From: Ignavibacteriota bacterium | GTDB lineage: Bacteria > Bacteroidota > Ignavibacteria > UBA10030 > UBA6906 | DNA: 39,414 nt | Assembly (NCBI GenBank): GCA_003157485.1 | Contig: PMJQ01000184.1 | Coordinates: forward strand, 1,931-41,344 | Direction: 5' to 3' | Shown: piece by piece, positions 10,120-19,121 of the stretch | Position numbering within the stretch: position 1 is the first letter of the stretch | Layout: each line of letters starts with the position of its first letter | The notes under the pieces: generated by a model | Database searches by the model: none | Told to the model about the DNA's origin: nothing | What the model saw: only the letters and a program-made list of their open reading frames with translations | Translations under genes and position numbers: made by a program

Positions 10120-10389
10120 ATGGTACTCGGCAAGGTCGTCGGCACGGTATGGGCGACGCGCAAAGACGAGGAGCTCGTCGGCATGAAGCTCCAGATCGTG
10201 AAGCACGTCGATCTCCAGTACCGCATCAAGGACACGTTCGTCGTTGCGGTGGACACGGTGCAGGCGGGCGTGGGCGACGTCGTCCTTGTCTGCAGCGGGA
10301 GCTCCGCCCGGCAGACCGCGCAGACGAAGAACAAGCCCGTCGATGCGGTCATCATGGCGGTTGTGGACAAGCTTGATGTGGCGGACTGA
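10120..10389 (+). CDS. EutN/CcmL family bacterial microcompartment vertex protein (BMC-P), copy 1
   Basis: 89 aa; GKVVGTVWATRKDEELVGMKLQIV, VAVDTVQAGVGDVVLVCSGSSAR, VDAVIMAVVD match the EutN/CcmL pattern. Confidence 0.9.
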   Translation: MVLGKVVGTVWATRKDEELVGMKLQIVKHVDLQYRIKDTFVVAVDTVQAGVGDVVLVCSGSSARQTAQTKNKPVDAVIMAVVDKLDVAD

Positions 10390-10391
10390 CG

Positions 10392-10661
10392 ATGTTCCTG
10401 GCGCGCGTGATAGGAACGGTCTGGGGAACGCGGAAGGACGAACACCTGAAGGGATTCACGATGCAGTTCATCCAGCCGATTGACGGCCGGCGGAACGATG
10501 TCGGGGATCCCGTTGTTGCGGTTGATACCGTCGGCGCAGGGCCGGGAGAAACGGTCATGTACATCACCGCCCGCGAGGCGGTGATACCCTTGCCCGTGGA
10601 CGAGGCGCCGGTGGATGCAAGCATTGTGGGAATTGTCGACCGGATTGACATCAGCGAATAG
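10392..10661 (+). CDS. EutN/CcmL family bacterial microcompartment vertex protein (BMC-P), copy 2, divergent
   Basis: 89 aa paralog of the previous ORF: ARVIGTVWGTRKDEHLKGFTMQFIQP, VAVDTVGAGPGETVMYITAREAVI, VDASIVGIVD. Confidence 0.9.
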   Translation: MFLARVIGTVWGTRKDEHLKGFTMQFIQPIDGRRNDVGDPVVAVDTVGAGPGETVMYITAREAVIPLPVDEAPVDASIVGIVDRIDISE

Positions 10662-10675
10662 CGGAAGGTGAGTGA

Positions 10676-11533
10676 ATGGTGAAGATTACCAAGCAGTATA
10701 CGAATCGGGAGAGCCAGTCTCTCGACAAGTATCTGCAGGAAATCGGCAAAGTCGATCTGCTCAAGTCCGAGGAGGAAATTGAACTTGCGCAGAGGATAAA
10801 GAAAGGGGACCAGCGGGCGCTCGAAAAACTCACGAAGGCAAACCTCCGCTTTGTCGTCAGCGTGGCGAAGCAGTATCAGAATCAGGGACTTTCCCTCGGC
10901 GACCTGATCAACGAGGGGAATCTCGGGCTCATCAAGGCCGCCAAGAGGTTCGATGAAACGCGCGGGTTCAAGTTCATCTCGTACGCGGTCTGGTGGATCC
11001 GGCAGTCGATCCTCCAGGCGCTCGCTGAGCAGTCGCGCATCGTCCGCCTCCCGCTCAACCGCGTCGGGGCGCTGAACAAGATCGGGAAGGCCTTCAGCTC
11101 CCTCGAACAGGAATTCGAGCGCGAGCCGAGCGCAAGCGAGCTCGCGGAAGAGCTCGACATGTCCCTGTTTGAGGTGTCGGATACGCTGAAGATTTCCGGC
11201 CGCCACCTTTCGATGGATGCCCCGTTCGCCCAGGGGGAGGACAACCGTCTCCTGGACGTGATACAGGATGAACGGCAGCCCGCCCCCGATAACGAGCTGA
11301 TGAAGGAGTCGCTCAGCAAGGAGGTCGAGCGGGCGCTCTCGACACTGAGCGAGAGGGAAGCCGAGGTGATCCGCCTGTACTTCGGGCTCGGCAGGGAGCA
11401 CTCCCTGACGCTTGAAGAGATTGGGGAGAAGTTCAAGCTGACGCGCGAGCGGGTGAGGCAGATCAAGGAAAAGGCGATCCGCCGGCTCCGCCATGCATCC
11501 CGGAGCAAACAGCTTCGCGCGTACCTGGGGTGA
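10676..11533 (+). CDS. rpoD: RNA polymerase sigma factor RpoD/SigA-like, short form
   Basis: [116 protein letters not shown]. Confidence 0.96.
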   Translation: MVKITKQYTNRESQSLDKYLQEIGKVDLLKSEEEIELAQRIKKGDQRALEKLTKANLRFVVSVAKQYQNQGLSLGDLINEGNLGLIKAAKRFDETRGFKFISYAVWWIRQSILQALAEQSRIVRLPLNRVGALNKIGKAFSSLEQEFEREPSASELAEELDMSLFEVSDTLKISGRHLSMDAPFAQGEDNRLLDVIQDERQPAPDNELMKESLSKEVERALSTLSEREAEVIRLYFGLGREHSLTLEEIGEKFKLTRERVRQIKEKAIRRLRHASRSKQLRAYLG

Positions 11534-11572
11534 CGCTCCATGGAGGGGATGCCGCGCGGGAGGGCGGTGCGC

Positions 11573-12169
11573 ATGAAAGTGCTTTGTAACTTCTTCCGCC
11601 GTGCCGCGCTGCCGGCCTGCGCATTGTTGATCGGCGCGGCGGCAATGGAAGGATGTGCATCCACCGCCCCGCGTTTCCGGACGGGCGGACCGGGGAGGCC
11701 CGCCGGGACCGCTCCCGGCGCCATCCGCCCCGGGGAGATCTCTCCTCCGCATGCCGTCATGGACCGTCCCTGGGAGGACGAACCGCTCCCTCCCGCGCTC
11801 AACCGGGACCACGTTCTCCTGGAGATCGTATCGCTGCTGGGTGTCCCGTATGAATACGGCGGTTCCGATGCGCAAGGGATGGACTGTTCCGCCTTTACGT
11901 CTGCCGTGTACCGCGCGGCACTTCACATCCCGCTCTTGCGGTCCACCGTTGACCAGTACAAGGAAGGAACGGACGTTCCGCGCGACCGGCTGAGATTCGG
12001 CGATCTCGTCTTTTTCAACACGACGGGAGAATCCCCTTCACACGTCGGCATCTATATCGAAGACGATCTGTTCGCCCATGCGAGCGTTTCGTACGGTGTG
12101 ACGATTTCTTCGATGGAAAGCGCGTATTACGCCGACCGGTTCGTCGGTGCGCGAAGGATTCTACGGTAG
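11573..12169 (+). CDS. NlpC/P60 family cell-wall peptidase lipoprotein
   Basis: Signal peptide with lipobox-like sequence ending EGC; PYEYGGSDAQGMDCSAFTSAVY (Cys), DLVFFNTTGESPSHVGIYIEDDLFAHAS (His). Confidence 0.88.
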   Translation: MKVLCNFFRRAALPACALLIGAAAMEGCASTAPRFRTGGPGRPAGTAPGAIRPGEISPPHAVMDRPWEDEPLPPALNRDHVLLEIVSLLGVPYEYGGSDAQGMDCSAFTSAVYRAALHIPLLRSTVDQYKEGTDVPRDRLRFGDLVFFNTTGESPSHVGIYIEDDLFAHASVSYGVTISSMESAYYADRFVGARRILR

Positions 12170-12230
12170 CGTCATCCCGGGTGAGCCGTTTCCAGCCCGG
12201 GAAATCGAGAAGCATTTGAGGAGCAGTGTC

Positions 12231-12803
12231 GTGTCTGTCCTCCCGATTTACATCTACGGCCAGTCCGTCCTCAGAAAGAAAGCCCGTCCGGTGAAGACTC
12301 CGTCGGAGGAGTTGTCGGCTCTTGCCGCCGATATGATCGAGACAATGCGGAAGGCGAACGGGATCGGGCTCGCGGCGAACCAGGTGGGGGACCTCCGGCG
12401 CATCATCGTCGTCGACGCCGGAGTGATAACGGAATCGGAAGATGTGCCGCCGATTGCGATGATCAATCCCGAAATTCTGAACCGTGACGGATCGTGGTCG
12501 ATCGAGGAAGGGTGCCTGAGCATCCCGGAAATACGGGAAGAGGTGGAGCGTGCGGAAAAAGTTCTCGTGCGCTATCATGATCCTGCCCTGAACGTTCACG
12601 AGCTTGACGCCGACGGGCTCCTGGGGAGGGTGATCCTCCATGAAATCGACCACCTGAACGGCGTCCTCTTTCTCGACCATCTTGGTGCCGTAAAGAGAAA
12701 ACTCCTCCGGGGGAGGCTCAACAAACTCGAGCGGGGCGAAGTAGACGTCGATTACCCTATCGTCGGCAACTCGATGCCGGCGACGGGCACCGATTTCCGC
12801 TAG
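12231..12803 (+). CDS. def: Peptide deformylase (GTG start proposed at 12231)
   Basis: GIGLAANQVG, EGCLSIPE, HEIDHLNGVLFLDHL motifs. Confidence 0.94.
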   Translation: MSVLPIYIYGQSVLRKKARPVKTPSEELSALAADMIETMRKANGIGLAANQVGDLRRIIVVDAGVITESEDVPPIAMINPEILNRDGSWSIEEGCLSIPEIREEVERAEKVLVRYHDPALNVHELDADGLLGRVILHEIDHLNGVLFLDHLGAVKRKLLRGRLNKLERGEVDVDYPIVGNSMPATGTDFR

Positions 12804-12813
12804 GAAGGCCCCC

Positions 12814-13740
12814 ATGCCGCCGATCCGGGTCGTCTTTATGGGGACTGCGCCCTTCGCGGTCCCTTCGCTCGAGATTCTGGCGGAACACGGTTACCCGATT
12901 CCCGCGGTTGTAACCGGGCCGGACAGGCCGCGGGGGAGGGGGAGAGAAATCAGTCCCACTGCCGTGAAGGTGGCGGCGTTGAGTCTCGGCATTCCGGTGC
13001 TCCAGCCCGAACGCCTCAGGGATCCGGGATTTGCGGGCGCTCTCCGGTCGCTGGATCCCGCGCTCATCGTCGTCGTCGCTTTCAGGATTCTCCCCCCTGA
13101 AGTCTTCAGGATTCCCCGCTGCGGTGCGATAAACCTCCATGCTTCACTCCTTCCCCGTTACCGCGGAGCGGCTCCCATCAACCGCGCAATCATGAACGGT
13201 GAAGGGGAGACCGGCGTGACCACATTTTTCCTTGAAGAGTCTGTCGACACGGGAAACGTCCTTCTCCAGGCGCGCACCCCCATTCAACCCGACGACGACG
13301 CCGGGACGCTCCACGACCGTCTCGCGGAGGTGGGTGCGGAGGTAGTCCTCCATACGGTGAGGCTCATCGAACAGGGGAAGGCGGTCCCCCGTGCGCAGGA
13401 TCCGGCCCTTGCGAGCCCCGCCCCGAAGATATTCAGGGAAGACTGCAGGATCGACTGGAACAGGCCCGCCGAGCGGATCCGCAATCACATCCGCGGACTC
13501 TCTCCGTCTCCCGCTGCATTCACGATGCACGACGGGAAGGTCCTGAAGATCTTCCGCGCGCGCGCCGCCGCGGGCGCACTGGCGCCCGGCACCGTGGAAG
13601 CCGGGAGAGGAACGCTCCTCGTCGGGACCGCCGATCATCCCCTCGCGCTCGAAGATCTGCAGCAGGAGGGGAAGAAGAGGATGACCGTCGTAGAATTCCT
13701 GCGCGGGTACAAAATCTCCACGGGCGACCGGCTTGGGTGA
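12814..13740 (+). CDS. fmt: Methionyl-tRNA formyltransferase
   Basis: VVFMGTAPFAVPSLEIL; NLHASLLPRYRGAAPINRAI; follows def. Confidence 0.95.
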   Translation: MPPIRVVFMGTAPFAVPSLEILAEHGYPIPAVVTGPDRPRGRGREISPTAVKVAALSLGIPVLQPERLRDPGFAGALRSLDPALIVVVAFRILPPEVFRIPRCGAINLHASLLPRYRGAAPINRAIMNGEGETGVTTFFLEESVDTGNVLLQARTPIQPDDDAGTLHDRLAEVGAEVVLHTVRLIEQGKAVPRAQDPALASPAPKIFREDCRIDWNRPAERIRNHIRGLSPSPAAFTMHDGKVLKIFRARAAAGALAPGTVEAGRGTLLVGTADHPLALEDLQQEGKKRMTVVEFLRGYKISTGDRLG

Positions 13741-13772
13741 CGTCTCCTGAGTTCCCCGCTCCCTTTCCTGCG

Positions 13773-13826
13773 TTAACACAAACTTAACCTCCCCTTTACA
13801 CCGGCGTAATCTCCGGAATGTATATT
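13773..13826 (+). promoter_or_regulatory. Candidate PhoB/PhoP-controlled promoter P1: four 11-bp repeats plus TATATT
   Basis: TTAACA (13773), TTAACC (13784), TTTACA (13795), GTAATC (13806), exact 11-bp spacing; TATATT at 13821. Confidence 0.75.
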
Positions 13827-13832
13827 GCGTCA

Positions 13833-13970
13833 CCTTCGGCCGGATGGCGCGGACGCCGGAGGATCCCCCGTTGTCGGACATCACCGGCGGGCTTCGCCCG
13901 CGGGAACAGTACGGGCCCCTTCGGCAGAACCTGACCCCTGCCTACCGGGGGCCCTGCTGTTCTTCTCACC
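13833..13970 (+). ncRNA. Candidate structured non-coding RNA or leader between the two Pho promoters
   Basis: Downstream of P1: hairpin GCGGGC-TTC-GCCCGC (13887-13901) and a nested stem GGGCCCC (13913-13919)/GGGGCCC (13948-13954) enclosing GGCAG (13923-13927)/CTGCC (13938-13942); then pyrimidine-rich TGCTGTTCTTCTC. No convincing ORF. Confidence 0.35.
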
Positions 13971-14021
13971 CACGAAGGCGACTCCTGTGCGTTTTGGTAT
14001 CAGTTTCGCGCGAATGTGACA

Positions 14022-14075
14022 TTAACAATTCCTTAACACGGGGGTAATACTGGGGTAACGGTTGTGACGTATATT
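14022..14075 (+). promoter_or_regulatory. Candidate PhoB/PhoP-controlled promoter P2: four 11-bp repeats plus TATATT
   Basis: TTAACA (14022), TTAACA (14033), GTAATA (14044), GTAACG (14055), exact 11-bp spacing; TATATT at 14070. Confidence 0.8.
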
Positions 14076-14151
14076 ATCGCCCGCAGGGGTCGATCCATCC
14101 GCGCAGTCAATCAAGCCAATTCCCATCCATACACCATTTCAAAGAGGTGGT

Positions 14152-15339
14152 ATGAAACGCATTGTTATTCTCCTTTGTACACTTGCGACCCTTGGGGTCA
14201 ACCTGGCAGGCGCCCAGGGAAAATTCTCCGGATATGTCTTCGGGGACTATTTCTATAATGTCGGGAAGGACACGGCATTCTCCAAGCTCTCCAGGACCGT
14301 CCTCCCCGGAACGAAGGACTTCCAGGCATTCCAGATCCGCCGGGTCTACCTGACCTACGACAACGATATTTCGGAAAAATTCACCGCGCGGTTCCGGCTG
14401 GAAGGGAATACGATCGCGTCGGAGGGCGGAGCGTCGTCGGTTGCATCGCGTCTAAGCGGAAGCTCCCTCTCGCAGCTTTACATCAAAGATGCCTATCTGA
14501 AATGGAAGAACGTGTTTTCAGGAAGCGACCTGATATTCGGCGTTCAGCCCACGACCGCGTATGACATCTCCGAAGGCGTCTGGGCGTATCGGTCTCTCGA
14601 AAAGACGATAATGGACCTCCGCGGGATCATCTCCTCGCGCGACATGGGCTTGGCTCTGAAGGGTAAATTCGACGACGGCGGCATGTTCCAGTACTGGGTC
14701 ATGCTCGGAAACAACAGCGGCCAGGACGACGCGAACAACAAGCATAAGAGGGCGTCACTCAATCTCCAGATCAAGCCCGTCAAGAACGTGATCGTCGATC
14801 TCAACGGCGACTATATCAGCCGCGCCGATATCAACGACCCCGCCAGCACGACGGTACCGAAGGCGACAAAATCCAATGACATACTCACGTACTCGATATT
14901 CGCGGCGTACAACGATCCGACGCTTGTGACGATCGGTGTCGAAGCCTTCATGCAGCAGACGCAGAACGGCGAAGTGGATCCGGGAGACGCCACGGGAAAA
15001 ACGCTCAAGTCGCTCAGCGCGCTCGGCGTGAGCATTTTCGGCTACTACTGGTTCACCCCCGAGATCGGCGCTGTTGCCCGGTACGACATGTTCAATCCCG
15101 TGACCGACAGCAACTATCCTGCAGCGCCGACGGCGACGCTGTCGGGTTCCGCGTCATACCCGTATTCGCTCTCGCGGAATTATATCGTCGCCGGATTGTT
15201 GTTCCGACCCGACAAAAACGTGCAGATCATGCCGAACGTACAGGTAGAGACGTACCAGGCCCCGCGGAATGTCCCGAACGCGCCGTCAATCAGCTCCTCC
15301 GTGACCGCGCGGCTGACGTTCTACTGGGTGTTCCTCTGA
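14152..15339 (+). CDS. Outer-membrane porin, probably phosphate-selective (OprO/OprP-like role inferred from context)
   Basis: Signal peptide MKRIVILLCTLATLGVNLAGAQ; beta-strand-rich sequence; IRRVYLTYDNDISEKFTARFRLEGN; C-terminal aromatic ending TFYWVFL; directly upstream of pstS. Confidence 0.75.
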   Translation: MKRIVILLCTLATLGVNLAGAQGKFSGYVFGDYFYNVGKDTAFSKLSRTVLPGTKDFQAFQIRRVYLTYDNDISEKFTARFRLEGNTIASEGGASSVASRLSGSSLSQLYIKDAYLKWKNVFSGSDLIFGVQPTTAYDISEGVWAYRSLEKTIMDLRGIISSRDMGLALKGKFDDGGMFQYWVMLGNNSGQDDANNKHKRASLNLQIKPVKNVIVDLNGDYISRADINDPASTTVPKATKSNDILTYSIFAAYNDPTLVTIGVEAFMQQTQNGEVDPGDATGKTLKSLSALGVSIFGYYWFTPEIGAVARYDMFNPVTDSNYPAAPTATLSGSASYPYSLSRNYIVAGLLFRPDKNVQIMPNVQVETYQAPRNVPNAPSISSSVTARLTFYWVFL

Positions 15340-15383
15340 TCATCACAGACGCAATCCCACCAACACAGTATTGAAGGATAAAT

Positions 15384-16418
15384 ATGAAAAAGACGAACAT
15401 TATCATCGCGGCGGGGCTCCTGCTGGCCTGTGTCGCCCTCCCCGCTGCGGCGCAGTTGAAATTAAACGGCGCAGGAGCGACATTCCCGTATGTCATCTAC
15501 TCGAAGTGGTTCGATGTGTACCACACGAAGACGGGCATTGAATTCAACTACCAGTCCATCGGAAGCGGCGGGGGAATCAAGCAGATCACCGAAGGGACTG
15601 TCGATTTCGGTGCCTCCGATGCACCGATGTCTGATGCCCAGCTCAAGGACGCCGAGGACAAACAGGGGACTCCCATCATTCACATTCCAACGGTGATGGG
15701 CGCTGTGGTCCTCACCTACAACATCCCGGGCGTGCAAACTGGACTTCACATCACGCAGGAGGCGCTCGCGGAAATCTACCTCGGCACGATCACGAAATGG
15801 AATGATGCCAAGATCACAGAGGCGAATCCCGGAAAGACGCTCCCTGACCTGTCGATCATTGTCGCTCACAGGTCGGACGGGAGCGGCACCACCAATATCT
15901 TCACCGACTACCTGACGAAAGTAAGCCCCGACTGGTCGACGAAAGTCGGCAAAGGCCCTTCGGTGAACTGGCCTGTCGGGCTCGGCGGGAAAGGGAACGA
16001 GGGTGTTGCGGGAATCATCAAACAGTCCGAGGGTTCGATCGGCTACGTGGAGCTGGCGTACGCGGTCAAGAACTCGCTTCCATATGCCCTCATACGAAAC
16101 AAGGCAGGGGAATACCCGGAACCCACGTTCGAGGCAGTTTCGATGGCGGCGGCGGGAGCGGCAAAGAACATGCCCGAAGATCTCCGCGTCATGATCACGA
16201 ACGCGGACGGGAAGGGCTCATACCCCATCTCCGGGTTCACCTGGCTCCTCGTGTACAAGAACATGAAGGACGTGGAGAAGCATGACGCGCTCGTCAAGTT
16301 CCTCCGCTGGGCCATGACGGAAGGTCAGACGTACGCGAAGGACCTGTATTATGCCCCGCTTCCTAAGGAAGTCGTGAAGCTGAACGAGGCGAAGATCTCT
16401 TCTCTCGGCACCAGGTAA
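15384..16418 (+). CDS. pstS: Phosphate ABC transporter substrate-binding protein PstS
   Basis: LNGAGATFPYVIYSKWFDVYH; YQSIGSGGGIKQITEGTVDFGASDAPMSD; HRSDGSGTTNIFTDYL; GSIGYVELAYA. Confidence 0.97.
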   Translation: MKKTNIIIAAGLLLACVALPAAAQLKLNGAGATFPYVIYSKWFDVYHTKTGIEFNYQSIGSGGGIKQITEGTVDFGASDAPMSDAQLKDAEDKQGTPIIHIPTVMGAVVLTYNIPGVQTGLHITQEALAEIYLGTITKWNDAKITEANPGKTLPDLSIIVAHRSDGSGTTNIFTDYLTKVSPDWSTKVGKGPSVNWPVGLGGKGNEGVAGIIKQSEGSIGYVELAYAVKNSLPYALIRNKAGEYPEPTFEAVSMAAAGAAKNMPEDLRVMITNADGKGSYPISGFTWLLVYKNMKDVEKHDALVKFLRWAMTEGQTYAKDLYYAPLPKEVVKLNEAKISSLGTR

Positions 16419-16423
16419 TTGTT

Positions 16424-17443
16424 GTGACACAGGAATCATCGGCAATTCCTCTTACAGGTGGAACGACAGGCGACGGGGGGGGGAATCCTCCCCCCGTCGC
16501 TTCTGTGCCTCACTTGCGCGTCGCGCATATTCGGTGGAACGTCGGCGATTTCGTCTTCAAGCACCTGACGATGCTCTTTGCCATCGGCGTGCTTTCACTC
16601 GTGTTCCTGATGGGGTACGAGATGTACGCCGGGTCAGCACTCACGATATCGAAGTTCGGATGGAATTTCCTTGTCACGAGCGTCTGGGACCCTGTTCAGG
16701 AACAGTACGGCGCGCTCCCGCTCATTTACGGAACACTCCTCTCGTCGTTTCTCGCTCTGTTGATTTCCCTTCCCCTCAGTCTGGGCGTGGCAATCTTCCT
16801 TTCTGAGCTTTCGCCGCGGTGGCTGGAACGGCCGCTGTCGTTTCTGGTCGAGCTCCTGGCGGCGATACCGAGCATCGTGTATGGCCTCTGGGGGGTATTC
16901 GTCCTGGTCCCGTGGCTCAGGGTGACTGTTGAGCCATGGCTCGCTTCCCATTTCGGAAGCCTGCCGTTTTTCAAGGGCCCTGCATACGGCTTTGGAATGC
17001 TGGCTGCCGGGCTCATCCTGGCAGTGATGGTTCTTCCCATTATCGCCTCCATCTCCAGGGATGTGCTGCAGGCGATTCCGAACCTCCAGCGCGAGGCGGC
17101 GCTTGGCCTGGGTGCAACGCGCTGGGAGACGACAAGGGTCATCCTCTCGACTGCGAAATCCGGAATACTCGGCGCCACGCTGCTGGGGCTCGGGCGTGCG
17201 GTGGGGGAGACGATGGCCGTGACGCTTGTCATCGGGAATCGCTCGGAGATATCGGCGTCATTGTTCAATCCGGCGTATAGCATGGCAAGCGTGATTGCGA
17301 ACGAATTCTCGGAAGCGACATCATCGATGTATACAAGCGCTCTGATTGAGATCGCGTTTGTTCTTTTCGTGATGACGATCATCCTGAACGCTCTCGCCCG
17401 CATCATCGTCTGGAGCGTGACCCGAAGGTTTAAGACGGCATGA
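16424..17443 (+). CDS. pstC: Phosphate ABC transporter permease PstC
   Basis: Multi-TM permease; ELLAAIPSIVYGLWGVFVLVPW; EAALGLGATRWETTRVILSTAKSGILGATLLGLGRAVGETMAVTLVIGN. Confidence 0.96.
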   Translation: MTQESSAIPLTGGTTGDGGGNPPPVASVPHLRVAHIRWNVGDFVFKHLTMLFAIGVLSLVFLMGYEMYAGSALTISKFGWNFLVTSVWDPVQEQYGALPLIYGTLLSSFLALLISLPLSLGVAIFLSELSPRWLERPLSFLVELLAAIPSIVYGLWGVFVLVPWLRVTVEPWLASHFGSLPFFKGPAYGFGMLAAGLILAVMVLPIIASISRDVLQAIPNLQREAALGLGATRWETTRVILSTAKSGILGATLLGLGRAVGETMAVTLVIGNRSEISASLFNPAYSMASVIANEFSEATSSMYTSALIEIAFVLFVMTIILNALARIIVWSVTRRFKTA

Positions 17444-18297
17444 GAACGAACGAGAAGCTGTATCTCCTCTGGCGGAAGGCAAAGAACAACGCCATGCTGG
17501 CGTTCTCCCTGGCATGTCTTCTCCTCGCTCTCGTGCCGCTTGTCCTCATTTTTTCTTACACGTTGATCCAGGGGATATCCGCGATCAACCTTGATTTCTT
17601 CATTCAGATGCCGAAGCCTGTCGGCGAAACGGGGGGCGGGATGGCGAATGCCCTCGTGGGGACCGGCATACTCATCGGGCTCGGGGGCCTCTTCGGCCTG
17701 CCGGTCGGCATCCTGGCGGGAATCTACCTTGCTGAGTACGGCGACAATCCCCTCGGAGGGACGGTCCGGTTTCTTGCAGACGTCCTGAGCGGGATACCCT
17801 CCATCATCGTCGGCGTCGTTGCGTATATCATTGTTGTTCTCCCGATGAAGCATTTCTCCGCCCTCGCCGGCGGCGTCGCGCTTGGGATCCTGATGATCCC
17901 CACGGTGACCCGGACGACAGAGGAGATGATACGGCTTGTCCCCCAGTCGTACAGGGAAGCGGGACTGGCGATCGGCATCCCTCGATGGAAAACGACGCTG
18001 AGAATAATACTCCCGACGGCGCTCAAAGGGATAACGACCGGGATCCTCCTGGCAATCGCCCGGGCTGCGGGTGAAACCGCGCCGCTCCTGTTTACGGCAC
18101 TCGGCAACAGGTTCTGGTCAACCGCGATCGATCAGCCGATTGGCTCCCTGACCGTGTTCATTTATGATTATGCGAAATCTCCCTTTGAGGACTGGATCAG
18201 GCAGGCATGGGGAGCTGCGTTTGTGCTGATCGCACTCATTTTTGCACTCAGCGTCATATTCAGAATCGTTACGCGGAGTCGTTATGCGGAGCATTGA
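17440..18297 (+). CDS. pstA: Phosphate ABC transporter permease PstA
   Basis: ATGA overlap with pst[71 protein letters not shown]. Confidence 0.96.
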   Translation: MRTNEKLYLLWRKAKNNAMLAFSLACLLLALVPLVLIFSYTLIQGISAINLDFFIQMPKPVGETGGGMANALVGTGILIGLGGLFGLPVGILAGIYLAEYGDNPLGGTVRFLADVLSGIPSIIVGVVAYIIVVLPMKHFSALAGGVALGILMIPTVTRTTEEMIRLVPQSYREAGLAIGIPRWKTTLRIILPTALKGITTGILLAIARAAGETAPLLFTALGNRFWSTAIDQPIGSLTVFIYDYAKSPFEDWIRQAWGAAFVLIALIFALSVIFRIVTRSRYAEH

Positions 18298-19120
18298 TCT
18301 GGCAACAACTTCCGAGAGGAAAGTCATGGATGTCCCTTCAGACCAGCCGTCGCCTGCCGCGAAGGCGGGGGAGCCGGCGAAAATGGTCGCGAGAAATGTT
18401 GACGCATTCTTCGGCAAGACTCAGGCGCTGAAGAAGGTGAGTCTCGAAGTGGCAACGAACCGCGTCCTTGCGATCATAGGTCCCTCGGGATGCGGGAAAT
18501 CGACGTTCCTTCGCTGCCTCAACAGGATGCATGAAGTCGCCTCGGGGACGATGAAAGGCACAATCACGCTTGACGGGCAGAACATATTGCAGATTGACGA
18601 AGTGAACCTGCGGCGCCGGGTCGGGATGGTATTTCAGAAGCCCAACCCCTTTCCCACGATGTCGATATTCGACAATGTGGCTGCCGGGCTGAGGTTTAAC
18701 GGGCATCACAACCGGAAACACCTCGCAGAAGTCGTCGAACGATGCCTCCGCCAGGCCGCGCTCTGGGACGAGGTGAAGGATTCGCTCAACAAATCCGGGA
18801 TGAGCATCTCCGGCGGTCAGCAGCAGAGGCTGTGCATCGCAAGGACGCTGGCCGTGAGCCCGGAGGTCGTCCTCATGGACGAGCCGGCGAGTGCGCTCGA
18901 CCCCCTCTCGACAGCCAAAATCGAGGAGTTGATTTACGAACTGAAGCAGAATTACACGATCGCGATCGTGACGCACAACATGCAGCAGGCGGCCCGGGTG
19001 AGCGACATGACGGCGTTCTTCTATCTGGGTGAGCTCATCGAAATAGGTGAGACGAAGCGGATATTCACGACGCCGGAGAAGAGACAGACGGAAGATTACA
19101 TCACGGGCAGGTTCGGCTGA
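18284..19120 (+). CDS. pstB: Phosphate ABC transporter ATP-binding protein PstB (start may be further 3')
   Basis: Walker [65 protein letters not shown]. Confidence 0.97.
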   Translation: MRSIDLATTSERKVMDVPSDQPSPAAKAGEPAKMVARNVDAFFGKTQALKKVSLEVATNRVLAIIGPSGCGKSTFLRCLNRMHEVASGTMKGTITLDGQNILQIDEVNLRRRVGMVFQKPNPFPTMSIFDNVAAGLRFNGHHNRKHLAEVVERCLRQAALWDEVKDSLNKSGMSISGGQQQRLCIARTLAVSPEVVLMDEPASALDPLSTAKIEELIYELKQNYTIAIVTHNMQQAARVSDMTAFFYLGELIEIGETKRIFTTPEKRQTEDYITGRFG

Positions 19121-19121
19121 C

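Noticed and set aside
13844-14047. 67-aa ORF between the Pho promoters
   Set aside because: Its end runs through the second Pho box, composition is unremarkable and no recognisable family or clear ribosome-binding context was seen.
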